Assembly (NCBI RefSeq): GCF_003391395.1
Contig: NZ_CP024190.1
Location: forward strand, 992,001 to 1,056,000
Origin: Mycobacterium marinum
GTDB taxonomy: Bacteria > Actinomycetota > Actinomycetes > Mycobacteriales > Mycobacteriaceae
Direction: 5' to 3'
Length of the DNA: 64,000 nt
Below are positions 44,797-52,719 of the stretch, one piece after another (positions within the stretch are counted from its first letter, which is position 1; each line of letters begins with the position of its first letter). The notes under the pieces are model-generated. The model was given only the letters and a program-made list of their open reading frames with translations. It did not search any database and was not told where the DNA came from. Position numbers and translations under genes: made by a program.

Positions 44797-45978
44797 ACCG
44801 GCTGGCTGGCGACCGCCGGGCACTGCGTTGATCCGCAAAGTGCCAGGGACCTGATTTTCGAGCACGCGGCGAGCGACTACGTGAGGCAGTTCCCGGACTC
44901 GCCCGAGGCGCTGAATCCGGTTGGCGCGGTGCAGTGGCTTCGCAAGAACGCCAGGGTCGAGGGTGAAACCGCCGAGCAGGGGCCAGAAGTCAGCATCACG
45001 GTGTTGTACGGAAGCGGGGCAAAGGTGGCCGCGACGATGAACGCCGACGTCGTGGACTTCCGGCCGATCGACAAGGGTGACGTTGCGCTGCTGCGGGTGG
45101 ACCGGCGCAACATGCCCTCCTCGGAGCTGACCACCGACGCCGACGTCAGCATCGGCACCCGGATTCTGGCGGTGGGATATCCGAAGAGCACCCAGGACAT
45201 CACCGATCCCTCGCTTGACCCCACCTACAAGAGCGGCACGGTCAGCAAGAAATCACTTCGCCAGACCATTCCCGAATACGAGATCGATGCGCCGATCTCG
45301 GACGGCATGAGCGGCGGGCCGACCATCGAACTCAACGGCAAGGTGATCGGGCTGAACAGCTTCCGCCCGGCCAGCGAATCGCAGCCGTTCAACTTTGTCG
45401 CGCCGGTGGCCGGGCTGGCCGCATTGCTGGCCGCCAAGGGGGTCGTCCCCACCCTGGGCCCGGCCGATCTGTCCTATCGAAAGGGGCTCGACCTGTACTA
45501 CTCGGGCCACTACACCGCGGCGATCAAAGAATTCGACACGGCGTTGTCGCTGTCACCGGATTTTCCCGGGTTGGTCGACCTGCGCACCAGCGCTGTCAAC
45601 CTGCGTCAGCAGTACGGCGACGTTTCGGTGCTACGTGGCTCGAATCTGATGTGGTACATCGGCCTCGTCGTGGTGCTGGCGGTCGGCGGTGGCGTGACTT
45701 TCACGGTGTTGAGAAGTCGCCGGCAGCGCTCGGCGGTCTCTCCGGTGCCCGACTTTCAGCCGATCCCGGATGGGTGGTCACCGGTTGGCGGCGGTACCGA
45801 AGTCGCCGGTGAGCACGCGGCCGATGCCGGGGCTCCCGCCGAGCATCTGACGGCCGGTGAACCCCACTTCTGTGCGAACTGCGGGGCGCAGCATCATCAC
45901 ACCGAAAAGTTCTGCCCCAACTGCGGTGAGCCGATCGTCATTGACGCATCCGCGCACGGAAAGCACGAGAAGCCCTGA
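44797..45978 (+). pseudogene. Trypsin-like serine protease with TPR, membrane helix and zinc ribbon; 5' end damaged
   Basis: The frame is open from 44797, just after an in-frame TGA (44794-44796), and no start codon precedes the catalytic His motif TAGHCVD. The first usable GTG (44881) would cut that His off. Catalytic Asp is in KGDVALLRVDR and Ser in SDGMSGGPTIE, so all three triad residues still exist in sequence. Further on come a TPR-like pair (GLDLYYSGHYTAAIKEF), a transmembrane helix (LMWYIGLVVVLAVGGGV) and a C-terminal zinc ribbon with two CxxC (FCANCG and FCPNCG). The upstream part appears to have lost its frame by a small deletion. A working shortened form would have no active His. 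Confidence 0.62.
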
Positions 45979-46006
45979 CGCCGCCGCGACTATCGGCTAC
46001 CGGCGT

Positions 46007-47515
46007 TCAGCCCGCCAGGGGCGCGCGGTCGGCGGCGCGGCCGAACACCATGGCCTCGTCGATGCGGTCGAACCGGTAGTCGATGGCGTCGGCGAAATAG
46101 TTTTGCCGCACGTTCCAGGGCCGCTTGGTCCCCGATTTGGGCAGCGCGTGCAGCGACCGCAACACATAGCCGGCCTGAATGTCCCAGGACGGTTTTTCCG
46201 GCATCGCCTCCTTGCCGCGGTCCGGGTAGGCGTGCGTATAGCCGTTGGCGGCCATGTGCGCCAGCAACTTCGCCGTGGCCCGCGCGGTCATGTCGGCGCG
46301 CAGCGTCCACGATGCGTTGGTGTAGCCCACACACCAGAACAGGTTGGGCACCCCTTCGAGCATGTGCGCTTTGTAGACGAACCGGTCACAGGGGTTGATC
46401 TCGGTGGCGTCCAGACTGATCTGCACCCCGCCAAGTGCCTGCAACTGCAGGCCGGTGGCGGTGACGATGATGTCGGCATCAAGATGTCGGCCGGACTCGA
46501 GTGCGATGCCGGTGGCGTCGAAATGGTCGATGTGGTCGGTGACCACTTCGGCGCGCCCGCCGGCCACGGCGTTGTACAGATCGGCATCGGGGATCAGGCA
46601 CAGGCGCTGATCCCACGGGTTGTAGTTCGGCTTGAAGTGGGTGTCGACGTCATAGCCGGCGGGCAGGTTCTTGATCGCAATGCGCCGCAGCAGCCATTTG
46701 ATGAAGCCCGGAAGCTTGCGGGCCAAGAACCAGAGCACCGCTTCCAGCAAGGCGTTGTATGTTCGGATCGTCAAATGAGAGGCCTTGCGGGGTAATACTT
46801 TACGCGCGATGGCAGCGAATTTGCTGTACCTGGAAGACGAGATGAGGTAGGTCGGTGAGCGCTGCAGCATGGTCACCTTGGCGGCCTGCTCCGCCATTGA
46901 CGGGATCAGCGTGACCGCGGTAGCGCCGCTGCCGATCACCACGACCTTCTTGCCGGTGTAATCTAGGTCGGCCGGCCAGTGCTGTGGGTGCACCACGGTG
47001 CCGGTGAACCCCTCGATGCCGGGGAAATCGGGCGTGTAGCCCTGGTCGTAGTTGTAGTAGCCGCTGGCGAAGAACACGAACCGGCTGCGGCATTGCCTCT
47101 GCACGCCGTCCTGCTCGAAGCTGACCGTCCAGCTGTCGGTACCCGAATCCCAGTCGGCCGCCCGGACATAGCTGTTGAACTGGATATGGCCGTCGATGCC
47201 GTACTTGTGAGCGGTGTTGGCCAGGTACTCCCGGATGTGCTCGCCGTCGGCCACGCCCTCCCTGCGGGTCCATGGTTCGAACGGAAAGCTCAACGTGAAG
47301 ATGCTGCTGTCGGAGCGCACGCCCGGATAGCGAAACAGGTCCCAGGTGCCGCCGATTCGCTCACGGCGTTCCAGGATGGTGTAGGTCAGTCCGGGGTTGC
47401 TCTCGAGCAGCCGGTAGGCCGCTCCGAGGCCGGAGATGCCGGCGCCGACGATGACGACGTCGAGCAAGCTCCGCTCGACCGGAGTGCGTTGGGCTTCTTG
47501 GGGGGTCACGCTCAT
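46007..47515 (-). CDS. Baeyer-Villiger-type flavin monooxygenase (Rv0565c/EthA-like)
   Basis: 502 residues from ATG 47515; the frame opens at 47641 but the FAD motif VVIVGAGISGLGAAY (about 20-34) must be near the start. The Baeyer-Villiger fingerprint FTGTVVHPQHWP is at 170-181 and the NADPH motif VVVIGSGATAVTL at 191-203. It oxygenates ketones; relatives such as EthA activate thioamide drugs. It is conserved in M. tuberculosis without a lanthipeptide gene beside it, so it is probably unrelated to the adjacent cluster. Confidence 0.93.
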   Translation of the reverse strand: MSVTPQEAQRTPVERSLLDVVIVGAGISGLGAAYRLLESNPGLTYTILERRERIGGTWDLFRYPGVRSDSSIFTLSFPFEPWTRREGVADGEHIREYLANTAHKYGIDGHIQFNSYVRAADWDSGTDSWTVSFEQDGVQRQCRSRFVFFASGYYNYDQGYTPDFPGIEGFTGTVVHPQHWPADLDYTGKKVVVIGSGATAVTLIPSMAEQAAKVTMLQRSPTYLISSSRYSKFAAIARKVLPRKASHLTIRTYNALLEAVLWFLARKLPGFIKWLLRRIAIKNLPAGYDVDTHFKPNYNPWDQRLCLIPDADLYNAVAGGRAEVVTDHIDHFDATGIALESGRHLDADIIVTATGLQLQALGGVQISLDATEINPCDRFVYKAHMLEGVPNLFWCVGYTNASWTLRADMTARATAKLLAHMAANGYTHAYPDRGKEAMPEKPSWDIQAGYVLRSLHALPKSGTKRPWNVRQNYFADAIDYRFDRIDEAMVFGRAADRAPLAG

Positions 47516-47682
47516 CGTGGACCTCGCTTGTTTCTGGGATGCGTCATCAGAGTAGACACCCACCGGTTGGTCGAGCCAGGGCAGTTCGGCACTAGTGCTG
47601 CGGCGGTTGTTGGACGGTGAAACCGGCGCCGAGCGTGGCATCCGGCCAGGGCGCCGCGGTTTGACGCATTGCGCAACCAGAC

Positions 47683-47712
47683 TTGACAGAAACGTTTAGA
47701 TCGGGAAACAAT
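47683..47712 (+). promoter_or_regulatory. Sigma-A-like promoter placed for leaderless transcription
   Basis: A consensus -35 box ttgaca (47683-47688) is followed after 18 bases by aacaat (47707-47712), a 4/6 match to TATAAT. Transcription would start 7-9 bases later, at or next to ATG 47721. Leaderless mRNAs are common in mycobacteria. Confidence 0.5.
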
Positions 47713-47720
47713 GCGAAACC

Positions 47721-47882
47721 ATGATGACCACTCTTGCCATGGAACTGCCGGCCGTTGACAACATCCTTGACTGCCGCTTCACCGACGACATGATCGAGGC
47801 CGCCGCGGGAATGAACGGCCTGGGACCTTGTGTGGATCAAGCTTTGACCGCTCCCTGCCTGGGTTTTGAACGCCTCTCCTGA
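47721..47882 (+). CDS. Candidate lanthipeptide precursor peptide (53 aa)
   Basis: 53 residues, not similar to anything I recognise. Residues 1-30 are leader-like: acidic and helical, ending FTDDMIEAAAG, which resembles the hydrophobic/acidic end and Gly-type cleavage site of class II leaders. Residues 31-53 would be the core, MNGLGPCVDQAL then TAPCLGFERLS, with Cys37, Cys46, Thr43 and Ser53. Thr43-Ala-Pro-Cys46 would give one small methyllanthionine ring. Third positions are G/C in most leader codons, which supports coding. It converges on the synthetase gene and starts right after a promoter-like sequence. Weak points: few Ser/Thr in the core and opposite orientation to the synthetase. Confidence 0.5.
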   Translation: MMTTLAMELPAVDNILDCRFTDDMIEAAAGMNGLGPCVDQALTAPCLGFERLS

Positions 47883-47965
47883 GCTGTCGGGCGCCTTGGC
47901 TGCGATCGCCTGAATATTGTTGAGGGCCTTGATGAATGGCCCGTCGCAATGCTGGTTGCCGGTGT

Positions 47966-50900
47966 CTATTCCCAGAGCAGCACATTGGGCAGGGACGCGT
48001 CGATGCGACGTAGGGCGGTATAGCCTATGCCGGCGATTCCGCGGAACAGTCCCGGGTTGAATGCTTGGTCGCCGCTGTTCCATCGATAGTCGCCGCGTTG
48101 GGTCGCCGCGGACACGATGTCGCTCAGGTATCGTGCCGCAAGACCCCGAAGATCGCGTTGGTCCAAGGTCGTCGCGGCTTCACTGAGTAATTCGACGCTG
48201 CCTAGAGCGCCACAACAGAGCGTGTCCAATTGTTGCTCAGCCCAGCTTTGGCGGACCGAAGTCACGGCGTTGGCGATATCGGCCGACAGCGGCTGCGCCC
48301 AGCCGAGTCGTGCCAAGCCGATGCGCCCCAGGCCGATTCCGGGTGCGCCGTGGCACCACTGCGAGGGCCAGCCTTTCCTTCCGCCCACATCCAGTGCGGG
48401 CCAGCTGCCGCGCTGTGGGTCGTAGCTGGCGTTTTCAAATGCCAGGCACTCCGCTGCGTATCGGGCGAACTCCTCGTGACCGGTCGTTGTGGCCAATGAC
48501 GCCAGGGCGTACGCGTAGCCCGCTGCACCGTGCGCCATGCCGTTCAGATCGCAAGAGCCGGGTACCTGTCGCTGCCAGGTGCGCCTTCCTTGTGAGCCGA
48601 CGCGGGGTTGGCGCAACAGGTGCTCGCCACACCTGATCGCACGCGCGAGCACGTCCCCGGATCCGGTGTCTCGATAGACTCGGAGCAGCCCAAGGATCGC
48701 GCCGGCGCTACCCCCGACGACGTCGAGTTGCCGGTCGGTCTCGATCAGATCGTCGGTGATCAGCAGCGCCGCCGTGTGCGCATGGGCGAGCAATTCGTCG
48801 TCCTCGAGGCACTCCGCCATGACCGCCAATGCGTAGGCGATCGACCCCAAACCGGAGCCGCCGCTGATCCCCAGCGAGCGGGCCACACGTGGCGCGTTGC
48901 GGCCGGTCAGTTCGGTGCGCACGTGAGCGACCCCGGCCCGGGCCAGCTCGGCTGACCGCTCGCAGCCCGAGCTAGCCGCGTGTGCGGCCAAGAAGAGACC
49001 GATGCCGGACACGCCGTTGTACAGGCCGGCGCCCAGGCAGACGAGCTGGGCAGCCTCCGAATCGCCGGACCAGTCCAACCCGATCCAGGCTGCGCCCGCA
49101 TCTCGGCGAATCGCATGAAGCGCCAGTTCCCCGGCGATTCTGTCGGCCTCGGCGGAAAGGCCATCTTCGGCCGGTGGCCCGGCGCCACGGTCGGGCCCGG
49201 ACGGCTGGTGTTCTGGTCCCGCCGTGCCCGGTGACCGCGCTTGTCCCGCATAGGTTTCCGTATTGTGCCGGATGACCGTGACTTGCCAGTCGATCTGTCG
49301 ATCGTCGAGGTTGTGAATCCGCGCAGACGCGCGTTCCAGGCCTGACACCCCCTCGGAGGGGAACGAGACTCCAGCAAAATCATGCGCTTCGATGCCGTCG
49401 CTGGCCATCACAAAATAGGGGACGTTCAACGACAACAGTGCCGATCTCTCCGCCTGTAGGAGCGGCCAATGTGGATCGCTGTCTTGGTTCCAATCAGCCA
49501 GTCTGGCAACGAAGTCCGCTTGCGCCGACCAGACAACACCATCATGCATGGTGCGATGATCGGTGAGCTGCTGCAGCAACATGGTGTAGAACGTGGTCGG
49601 ACGCGGCACCTTGCGCACCGGCAAGCCGGCAAACTCCTGGAACAAACCGCCGGCCCCGGCATCGGCGCGTTGTCGAACCAGGAAATTGGCGTAGGCCACG
49701 AAACCGGCAATGAAGGCGTCGACGTAGTCGCTGAACTTGGCGTAGTGCCCGTTGACGTGGGGTAAGTTCGGCATGCTCGTGGCGGGCTGTGCCGATTTGT
49801 TCGGCCGCATCGCGTCAGTGTTGACGTGATCCCATCGGATCGTCGGCGTGGTGTTGTTATTCGCGATCAACCCACCGACCGCGGAACGCCCGTTGGCGCC
49901 GGAGCGCCGATAGGACGGGATCAAGCCCACCGCCATCACCGAATCGGCGATGAGGTTGCATGCGGCATGGTGGGCGCGGCTTTCCCGGTCACGGTCGTCG
50001 GGGTCCTTCGTGCTCGCCTGCAGGATCGTCTCGATGTCCAGCGGCATCGGGTAGTCGCCGTGTGCGATGAAGTTTTCGTGGTGCATGTCGGTGGCGGCCA
50101 GGCAGTGCAGCAGTGCCAGCCATGCTCCGGCGCGCCGGAAGTACAACTCGAGGCCTTCTTCGTCTGGGCACGATGCATGCTCGATGAACTCGCACCAGCC
50201 GTAGCCTTCGCGTCCGATCGTGCGGACCGCACGCAACGCCAGCGGGGGAGCGGCCCGGTTGAGCCTGCCGACCAGGGCGTGCAGGGCGCCATCCACCCGC
50301 AAGTCCTTCGGCTTGTAGACCACCCGCGCGCCGTTCTCGAACACGACGATCCGTACCGAGCGGCCGCCATTGTGGGGATCGGAGAGCCCGCCGTCGATTC
50401 CGGCCACCTCGGTTTCGGGGGCGCCCGCGAGCAGGTCAGCGCGGATGGACGGCAGATCGGCGGCCAGGCGTTCGATCAGCTCGCGCGTGGTGTCAATCCA
50501 TTGGCGGGTGATCGTGGCGATCAGCCGCCACAGCACCGGTTTGACTTCCAGCAGCCGGGCAAGGCCCGCTGCTTTCATCTCGGCGACAAACCGCTGATAG
50601 AGCGCGACTCCCGAGTCCGGTCTGGGCTGCGCGTGAGCATCGTCTGGGGTCGCGAGCTCGCGCACCGAGTCAAAGAGCGCATAGAGCGCCGGCGCGCACA
50701 GGTCGGACAGTTGTTGCAACAACGATCGCCGAATGCCTGCGCGTGCAGAATCGCTCAGTTGGGCCGTGGCGGCGGCGTCCGTGGTCGACCAGAGTCGGGC
50801 CTGCGCCTCGTCGACTAGCGGCAACAGCAGGGTGTCGAATTGGCAGGGGGTCGTGGACTCGTGCGAACCGGTTGTGGTGGCTTGGCCGGGGGAGTCGCAC

Positions 50901-51265
50901 AACGACGCGCGGGACCACATTGCGTCATCCACCCACGCCGGCAGCGGCAAGGACCGAGTGTGCCGGGCATTGGCGAAACGCGCCAGCACGCTTGCGAAGT
51001 CCCAACCGTCGCGAGCCAATCGCGACTCGAACTGCGCCCAGTCACCGCTTGTGCTGGAACGACACCAAGCGGCGAGGCGGCGCGCGGCGGCATCGGTGTC
51101 TGCCTTCCGGCCGGGCAGCGTCTCGAAACGCGTAGACAACAGTTCATCGATCGTCGCGGCATGGACAACCAGCCACTCGCGCAGCGCATGGCGATCATGT
51201 CGCGCGGCTACCGAGCCGTCGACCCACTCATCCCCGACACCGTCACCCATCACCCATCTGTCCAA
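47966..51265 (-). CDS. lanM: Class II lanthipeptide synthetase LanM (CCG type)
   Basis: Up to 1099 residues from TTG 51265; GTG or ATG five codons later are alternatives. It is a bifunctional enzyme that dehydrates Ser/Thr by phosphorylation and elimination, then forms (methyl)lanthionine rings with Cys. The dehydratase domain (about 190-660) has all known catalytic residues in spacing: D296-P-H298 in SDPHNGGRSV, K318 in VVYKPKDL, D393-M-H395-H-E-N398, and D410 in PLDIETIL. A linker (about 670-700) leads to the LanC-like cyclase (about 710-1099) with GVSGIGLFLAA, H912 in GMAHGAAGY, C971-H972 in QWCHGAPGIG and C1017-C1018 in LCCGALGS. The second zinc motif is CCG, not CHG, as in ProcM. The C-terminus LPNVLLWE is normal, so the gene is intact. 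Confidence 0.93.
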   Translation of the reverse strand: MDRWVMGDGVGDEWVDGSVAARHDRHALREWLVVHAATIDELLSTRFETLPGRKADTDAAARRLAAWCRSSTSGDWAQFESRLARDGWDFASVLARFANARHTRSLPLPAWVDDAMWSRASLCDSPGQATTTGSHESTTPCQFDTLLLPLVDEAQARLWSTTDAAATAQLSDSARAGIRRSLLQQLSDLCAPALYALFDSVRELATPDDAHAQPRPDSGVALYQRFVAEMKAAGLARLLEVKPVLWRLIATITRQWIDTTRELIERLAADLPSIRADLLAGAPETEVAGIDGGLSDPHNGGRSVRIVVFENGARVVYKPKDLRVDGALHALVGRLNRAAPPLALRAVRTIGREGYGWCEFIEHASCPDEEGLELYFRRAGAWLALLHCLAATDMHHENFIAHGDYPMPLDIETILQASTKDPDDRDRESRAHHAACNLIADSVMAVGLIPSYRRSGANGRSAVGGLIANNNTTPTIRWDHVNTDAMRPNKSAQPATSMPNLPHVNGHYAKFSDYVDAFIAGFVAYANFLVRQRADAGAGGLFQEFAGLPVRKVPRPTTFYTMLLQQLTDHRTMHDGVVWSAQADFVARLADWNQDSDPHWPLLQAERSALLSLNVPYFVMASDGIEAHDFAGVSFPSEGVSGLERASARIHNLDDRQIDWQVTVIRHNTETYAGQARSPGTAGPEHQPSGPDRGAGPPAEDGLSAEADRIAGELALHAIRRDAGAAWIGLDWSGDSEAAQLVCLGAGLYNGVSGIGLFLAAHAASSGCERSAELARAGVAHVRTELTGRNAPRVARSLGISGGSGLGSIAYALAVMAECLEDDELLAHAHTAALLITDDLIETDRQLDVVGGSAGAILGLLRVYRDTGSGDVLARAIRCGEHLLRQPRVGSQGRRTWQRQVPGSCDLNGMAHGAAGYAYALASLATTTGHEEFARYAAECLAFENASYDPQRGSWPALDVGGRKGWPSQWCHGAPGIGLGRIGLARLGWAQPLSADIANAVTSVRQSWAEQQLDTLCCGALGSVELLSEAATTLDQRDLRGLAARYLSDIVSAATQRGDYRWNSGDQAFNPGLFRGIAGIGYTALRRIDASLPNVLLWE

Positions 51266-51398
51266 CCATCGGACCCGCGCCTCGCATTCGCAGTACCCAA
51301 GCTACGACTTCGCTGCCCGTGGTAATGCCGAATCGCGCAACCTGTTGCGGGCGAGCCGTTTTCGCGGGGTGGCTAAGGGTTGAGATGCGGTGATGAAG

Positions 51399-51935
51399 CT
51401 ATCTGAGCGTCCTTGCGAACCGAAAGGCGTCCTGCGGCTCCGCGCCGAGGTTGGGGAACACGCAGTAACGCTCTAGCCGGTCCTGCATGGACAAACCGTT
51501 GCGCTCCAGCGCTCGTGCCGCTCCGATGTTGTCAACGTGGCATGCGGCCCACACGCGATGCACGCTCGGATCCCGCTGTGCCTGTTCGATGAGCAAGTCC
51601 AGCGCCTCGGACGTGACATGTTGCCCCCACCAGCGGCGGCCGAGGGAGATGCCCAGCTGAACCTCGGGGCCCTCCGGCCGGATCCAGGTGCAGAACCCGA
51701 CCGGATCGCCGGTGCTGCGCCAGTTGATGATCCAACCGCGATTGTTGTCGTCCATGCACAGCTCGGTGATGAAGTGCCTGGTCTGCTCGACGTCGGAATG
51801 CGTGTTGCACGAAAGGTAGCGCATCACTTCGTCATCCGAGGTGACCTCGAAGAACACGACATCGGCGTCGGTGGGCCGCAAGGGGCGCAGGATCAGCCGC
51901 GGGCCGGTGAGGATTTCATCGTCGGCAGTCGCCAT
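51399..51935 (-). CDS. GNAT acetyltransferase (RimJ/RimL type)
   Basis: 178 residues. The N-terminus LTGPRLILRPLRPTDADVVFFEV is typical of RimJ/L-type GNATs, with the acetyl-CoA segment QLGISLGRRWWGQHVTSEALDLL and AACHVDNIGAARALERNGL. It acetylates an amine, often an N-terminus. It lies 133 bases upstream of lanM on the same strand, so it could N-acetylate the lanthipeptide or confer self-protection; alternatively it is an unrelated neighbour. No gene sits in the gap. Confidence 0.87.
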   Translation of the reverse strand: MATADDEILTGPRLILRPLRPTDADVVFFEVTSDDEVMRYLSCNTHSDVEQTRHFITELCMDDNNRGWIINWRSTGDPVGFCTWIRPEGPEVQLGISLGRRWWGQHVTSEALDLLIEQAQRDPSVHRVWAACHVDNIGAARALERNGLSMQDRLERYCVFPNLGAEPQDAFRFARTLR

Positions 51936-52035
51936 AGGGGCCCCCTAATGCGGACCTTCATAGCCTACGTGGCCAGCCAGTCAGCACTTCTACGACCCGG
52001 ACGACCATGACCGCTTCGGGCGCCCGCAGGGAGTT

Positions 52036-52527
52036 CTATCGGTAGTTGACGAACTGCAGCGCAACGTCCAGGTCGGCCTGCTTGAGCATGGCGATGACGG
52101 TCTGTAGGTCGTCGCGCTTCTTGCTGGTGACGCGAATCTCCTCGCCCTGGATCTGGGTCTTGACGCCCTTGGGGCCCTCGTCGCGGACGAGCTTGGTGAT
52201 CTTCTTGGCGTCGTCACCGCTGATGCCCTGCTTGATGGCGCCGGTGACCTTGTAGGTCTTGCCGGATGCCTGGGGCTCGCCGGCGTCAAAGGCCTTCATC
52301 GAGATGTCGCGGCGGATGAGCTTTTCCTTGAAGACGTCCACCGCGGCCTTGACCCGCTCCTCGGTGGACGAGGTCAGCTCCACGGCTTCGTCGCCCTTCC
52401 ACGCGATCTTGGTGTCGGTGCCGCGGAAGTCGAATCGCGTGGCCAGCTCCTTGGCGGCCTGGTTGAGCGCGTTGTCGACTTCCTGGTGGTCGACCTTGCT
52501 GACGATGTCGAACGATGAGTCGGCCAT
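52036..52527 (-). CDS. YajQ-family nucleotide-binding protein (Rv0566c-like)
   Basis: 163 residues, full length. The start MADSSFDIVSKVDHQEVDNAL and DFRGTDTKIAW, the RRDISMKAFD centre and the conserved end DLDVALQFVNYR identify YajQ/DUF520. Family members bind nucleotides, and some bind cyclic-di-GMP. It marks the return to conserved chromosome after the lanM insertion. Confidence 0.95.
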   Translation of the reverse strand: MADSSFDIVSKVDHQEVDNALNQAAKELATRFDFRGTDTKIAWKGDEAVELTSSTEERVKAAVDVFKEKLIRRDISMKAFDAGEPQASGKTYKVTGAIKQGISGDDAKKITKLVRDEGPKGVKTQIQGEEIRVTSKKRDDLQTVIAMLKQADLDVALQFVNYR

Positions 52528-52593
52528 GCGATAAGTCCCTTCTTTGGAGAGCCGTTTGTGCTCTGTCTACCCGGTCGTTGTACCCTGCTATGC

Positions 52594-52679
52594 GGCAGGT
52601 TGCCCGAGCGGCCAATGGGAGCGGACTGTAAATCCGTCGGCTTACGCCTACACAGGTTCGAATCCTGTACCTGCCACCA
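52594..52679 (+). tRNA. tyrT: tRNA-Tyr (GTA)
   Basis: The acceptor arms ggcaggt and acctgcc pair perfectly; anticodon GTA is at 52628-52630 in ctgtaaa. A long variable arm (class II) is present, as expected for bacterial tRNA-Tyr, and the T-arm reads ggttcgaatcc. The CCA end is encoded (52677-52679). It lies between yajQ and the ABC transporter, a place where accessory DNA often inserts. Confidence 0.97.
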
Positions 52680-52719
52680 ACTTGAGCACTGCGCGCGTGC
52701 CCGCTGACCCCGGTGGATG

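Noticed and set aside
46007..47515. Flavin monooxygenase as a lanthipeptide tailoring enzyme
   Set aside because: The apparent orthologue exists in M. tuberculosis without lanM, so proximity is probably accidental.
47592..48083. 163-codon leftward frame overlapping the lanM end and the small peptide gene
   Set aside because: Most of it is antisense to the peptide gene or out of frame with lanM; only the short central part is kept as a tentative remnant.
51266..51398. Possible precursor peptide between the GNAT and lanM genes
   Set aside because: Only very short frames without cysteines or leader-like features are present on the minus strand.
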